64,000 bases of DNA from Paraburkholderia ferrariae NBRC 106233 (GTDB lineage: Bacteria > Pseudomonadota > Gammaproteobacteria > Burkholderiales > Burkholderiaceae): the NCBI RefSeq assembly GCF_000685035.1, contig NZ_BAYB01000019.1, positions 110,643 through 174,642 on the forward strand, read 5' to 3'. The notes under the pieces are model-generated. The model was not told the DNA's origin. It ran no database searches and saw only the letters and a list, made by a program, of their open reading frames with translations. Made by a program: the position numbers and the translations under genes. This document shows, piece by piece, positions 61,729-64,000 of this stretch (positions are counted from its first letter, which is position 1; every line of letters starts with the position of its first letter).

Positions 61729-62442
61729 TTAGCGCGTGCGCACGGCGAGATAGCCGAGCCAGCGGCGCTCCGCGCGGCGGAACGCGGCCACCAGCACGAA
61801 CGATACCGCACAGTAGATCAGCGCCGCGAGGCCGAACGATTCGAACGAGCGGTAGGTGGCCGAATTCGCGTCGCGCGCGACCTTGAGGATATCGGGCACC
61901 GTTGCCGTGAAGGCCACCGTGGTGGCGTGCAGCATCAGGATCACCTCGTTACTGTACAGCGGCAGCGCACGGCGCAGCGCGGAGGGCAGCACGATGCGCC
62001 AGTACAGCGTGAACGGGCTCATGCCATAGGCGCGCGCCGCTTCCACTTCGCCGTGCGAGGTCGCGCGGATCGCGCCCGCGAAAATCTCGGTCGTGTACGC
62101 GCAGGTGTTGAGCGCGAACGCGAGGATCGCGCAGTTCAGCCCGCTGCGAAAGAAGGCGTCCAGCAGCGGCTCGGACCGCACGAAGGCGAGACTGTACACG
62201 CCCGTGTAGATGAGCAGCAACTGCACGTAGAGCGGCGTGCCGCGGAACACGTAGGTGTAGAGGCGCACGGGCAGCGAAAGCCAGCGCCGCTTCGAGACGC
62301 GCGCCACCGCGAGCGGCACCGAGCACACGAAGCCGAAGCCGACGGAGACGACGAGCAGCCACAACGTCATCGCAAGACCTGAAACGTGTTCGCCGTCCCA
62401 GTAGAGGAACGCCTGGCCGAATTGCTGAATGATTTCGTTCAT
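61729..62442 (-). CDS. aotM: basic amino acid ABC transporter permease (HisM/AotM type)
   Basis: A 237-residue inner-membrane permease with five or six TM segments and the coupling EAA-like loop SHGEVEAARAYGMSPFTLYWRIVLPSAL, which contacts the ATPase. The start at 62442 (MNEIIQQFGQAFLYWDG) matches family members; an upstream in-frame ATG at 62484 lies inside the preceding permease gene. 19 bases after the preceding permease. Confidence 0.92.
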   Translation of the reverse strand: MNEIIQQFGQAFLYWDGEHVSGLAMTLWLLVVSVGFGFVCSVPLAVARVSKRRWLSLPVRLYTYVFRGTPLYVQLLLIYTGVYSLAFVRSEPLLDAFFRSGLNCAILAFALNTCAYTTEIFAGAIRATSHGEVEAARAYGMSPFTLYWRIVLPSALRRALPLYSNEVILMLHATTVAFTATVPDILKVARDANSATYRSFESFGLAALIYCAVSFVLVAAFRRAERRWLGYLAVRTR

Positions 62443-62461
62443 GATGCGCAGGCCCTTTTCC

Positions 62462-63151
62462 TCACAGTTGCGCGTGGCGCACACCCGCCGAGTAGCGGCG
62501 TTCGAGCCAGATCAGCACGAAGTTCGAGACGGTGGTGATCGCGAGGTAAATCGCCGCGGCCACCATGAGGAAGAAGAACAGGTTGAAGGTGCTGCGGCCC
62601 GCGTCCTGCGCGGCCTTCACCACATCGGCGAGACCGATGATCGAGACGAGCGCCGTGGCCTTCACGAGCACTTGCCAGTTGTTGCCGATGCCGGGCAGCG
62701 CGAAACGCATCATCTGCGGGAACAGGATGCGCGCGAACACCCGCGCGCCGCTCATGCCGTAGGCGTGGCCCGCTTCGATCTGGCCGCGCGGCACGGCGAG
62801 AAACGCGCCGCGGAAGGTTTCGGTGAAGTACGCGCCGTAGATGAAGCCGAGCGTGAGCACGCCGGCCACGAACGGGTCGATGTCGATCTGCGCCATGCCG
62901 AGGGCGTCGGTTGCCTCGTTCACGCCGATCTGGATGCTGTAGAACAGCAGCAGCATCAGCACGAGGTCGGGCACCGAGCGGATCAGCGTCGTATAGGCGG
63001 TGGCCGCCGCCGCGAGCGGCCGGTTGAACGAGAGCTTCGCCGCCGCGCCGACCAGGCCGAGCAGCACGGCCACGCCGAGCGAGAGCAGCGAGAGTTCGAT
63101 GGTCTGGATCGTACCGGCGAGGAGGATCGGGCCAAAGCCGTAGAGGAACAC
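62462..63151 (-). CDS. aotQ: basic amino acid ABC transporter permease (HisQ/AotQ type)
   Basis: A 229-residue permease, first gene of the 12-kb minus-strand arginine block. The EAA-like coupling loop is VPRGQIEAGHAYGMSGARVFARILFPQMM. The start codon is GTG at 63151, supported by GGAG 7-10 bases upstream and by the family N-terminus FLYGFGPILLAGTIQTI. Together with the downstream permease it forms the heterodimeric channel. Confidence 0.91.
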   Translation of the reverse strand: MFLYGFGPILLAGTIQTIELSLLSLGVAVLLGLVGAAAKLSFNRPLAAAATAYTTLIRSVPDLVLMLLLFYSIQIGVNEATDALGMAQIDIDPFVAGVLTLGFIYGAYFTETFRGAFLAVPRGQIEAGHAYGMSGARVFARILFPQMMRFALPGIGNNWQVLVKATALVSIIGLADVVKAAQDAGRSTFNLFFFLMVAAAIYLAITTVSNFVLIWLERRYSAGVRHAQL

Positions 63152-63512
63152 GCGCGTCTCCGGAGGAAATCGTTGTCGGCCTCCCTGGGGCGTGCGGCGC
63201 TATCGAAGCCGCAGCGGGAGTGTGCGCGGATCGTCTCAAGGCAAAACGGATCGCTCAATCGCCCGCGCCTGGCATATTGCAGTGCAGCATCCGGGCGCGG
63301 CGCGCCGGCGCGGCCGCAGCGGCCCCCCACACGGGCGGGCGCGACGAAATTGAAAGGCGGCAGGACAACGCCCGGCGCGCCCCGGCATGCGGGGCGTTTT
63401 CGCAAGTTTGAGGGCATTTTTTCGATAGCCTGCGGCGCGCGCCTGGAACGCTCAGACTGCCCGCGCGCGAACGCTGCGCACGGCTGGGACCTGGCTCACC
63501 GCCGCAGCCCGA
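63152..63512. other. intergenic region upstream of the arginine transport genes
   Basis: Holds the inferred promoter of the arginine unit and the 3' end region of the patatin gene. A hairpin about 63367-63398 (AACGCCC/GGGCGTT outer arms) has a short T-run on the plus strand only. No gene and no ArgR-type site with good match were found. Confidence 0.35.
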
Positions 63513-64000
63513 TTACGGATCGAGACGTTCCAGCCCGAGTTGCGCGCGGATGGCCGGCAGCATGTACTGCACGGCTGCCCGCCCTTCCGCGATGGCGGGC
63601 GCGGCGCGATGGAAGTCGAAGATGCCCATGCCGCCGAGGCGCGGCTGGATCAGCACGTCGGCGGGCTCTCCCGCGAGGCGGCTTCTCGTGATGCGCACCT
63701 GCATGATGTCGATGCTCTGGGCAATCGAGCTCAGCATCGAAGGCACGCGCGCACTGGGCGGCGGCGCCACGCGCACGTCCTCGCTGCCGGACGCCGCCGA
63801 AGGCTGCAGCCAGCGCGGGAACGGCTTGCCGTTGCGGCGCAGGAGCGCCGGCGGCTCGGCGCCGTCGAGCGGCGGCGGAACGGCACCGGCAGCCTGCGCA
63901 GCGGAAGCCGGCACGGACTGCACTTCCGCCGGTACTTCGCGCGGCACGGTGTCGATGGCGCCGCCCAGGTCGCGGCCGTTCAGAATGTCGTGATTGAGAT
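63513..64000 (-). CDS. patatin-like phospholipase, C-terminal part (runs off window)
   Basis: About 162 C-terminal residues on the minus strand; the 5' part lies beyond position 64000. The frame starts with LNHDILNGRD and ends LPAIRAQLGLERLDP. In between, SSIAQSIDIMQVRITRSRLAGEPADVLIQPRLGGMGIFDFHRA is the conserved end of RssA/patatin-type lipid acyl hydrolases. The catalytic Ser-Asp dyad would be in the missing part. A Pro/Ala/Ser linker occupies the first 70 visible residues. Confidence 0.82.
   Translation of the reverse strand, partial: LNHDILNGRDLGGAIDTVPREVPAEVQSVPASAAQAAGAVPPPLDGAEPPALLRRNGKPFPRWLQPSAASGSEDVRVAPPPSARVPSMLSSIAQSIDIMQVRITRSRLAGEPADVLIQPRLGGMGIFDFHRAAPAIAEGRAAVQYMLPAIRAQLGLERLDP

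Noticed and set aside
1..64000. Prophage, CRISPR array, toxin-antitoxin or anti-phage defence island
   Set aside because: No phage structural genes, regular direct repeats with unique spacers, integrase, or defence-type nuclease/helicase genes were seen. Apart from the orphan transposase domain the window is ordinary chromosome.

Overview
This is a high-GC, gene-dense bacterial chromosome segment. Gene order and protein sequences (truB-rbfA-infB-nusA-rimP-rluB-scpB, a two-subunit arginine succinyltransferase, MdtABC, many Ala/Arg-rich low-complexity tails) point to Burkholderiaceae, most likely Burkholderia sensu lato / Paraburkholderia. The genus is an inference. I see no rRNA, tRNA, CRISPR array, prophage or complete insertion sequence.

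Layout. (1) 33-1595: an EmrB-type drug exporter, facing (2) 1725-11861, a minus-strand translation/RNA block: scpB, rluB, then after a terminator rimP-nusA-infB-rbfA-truB. (3) 12175-19627: small accessory genes. They include a PLP aminotransferase with a LysR regulator, an orphan IS5-type transposase N-domain, small exported proteins, a YdcF-like protein, ArfB and a VC0807-like membrane protein. (4) 19772-31645: a FUSC/YccS membrane protein, an Lrp-type regulator divergent from a cysteine-dioxygenase-like cupin, a large MscS channel, an Rrf2 regulator with an NAD(P)-binding protein, a lipoprotein, a GNAT, a DJ-1/PfpI protein and a CHASE3-type histidine kinase. (5) 32072-33274: an ammonium transporter behind a sigma-54-type promoter, then a TonB-receptor remnant, a structured intergenic region and an IclR regulator. 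(6) 35134-42943: mdtABC. (7) 43562-50805: a peroxiredoxin and a cyclic-di-GMP/HDOD signalling cluster (EAL-HDOD, PAS-GGDEF-EAL, HDOD-GAF, EAL-HDOD). (8) 51142-63151: a 12-kb minus-strand arginine uptake and degradation unit: ABC permeases and ATPase, an ArgR-type AraC regulator, astC-aruF-aruG-astD-astB-astE, and a substrate-binding protein at the far end. (9) 63513-64000: the 3' part of a patatin-like phospholipase running off the window.

How genes work together. The ast unit imports arginine (or ornithine) and converts it to glutamate and succinate by the arginine succinyltransferase (AST) route. A P. aeruginosa-type ArgR half-site lies upstream of astC. The signalling cluster combines a motility-type (sigma-28) promoter for the GGDEF-EAL gene with two EAL-HDOD paralogues, one keeping and one losing the EAL catalytic residues. 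Several regulators sit beside palindromes that fit their families: an Lrp box at 22891-22905, paired Rrf2-linked operators at 27053-27075 and 27649-27667, and sigma-54 plus NtrC-like sites before amt.

No clearly new multi-gene system was found. The strongest new leads are the regulatory sites above, the structured minus-strand locus at 33480-33651, the six-unit 11-bp tandem repeat at 43495-43560, and the orphan transposase-domain gene.
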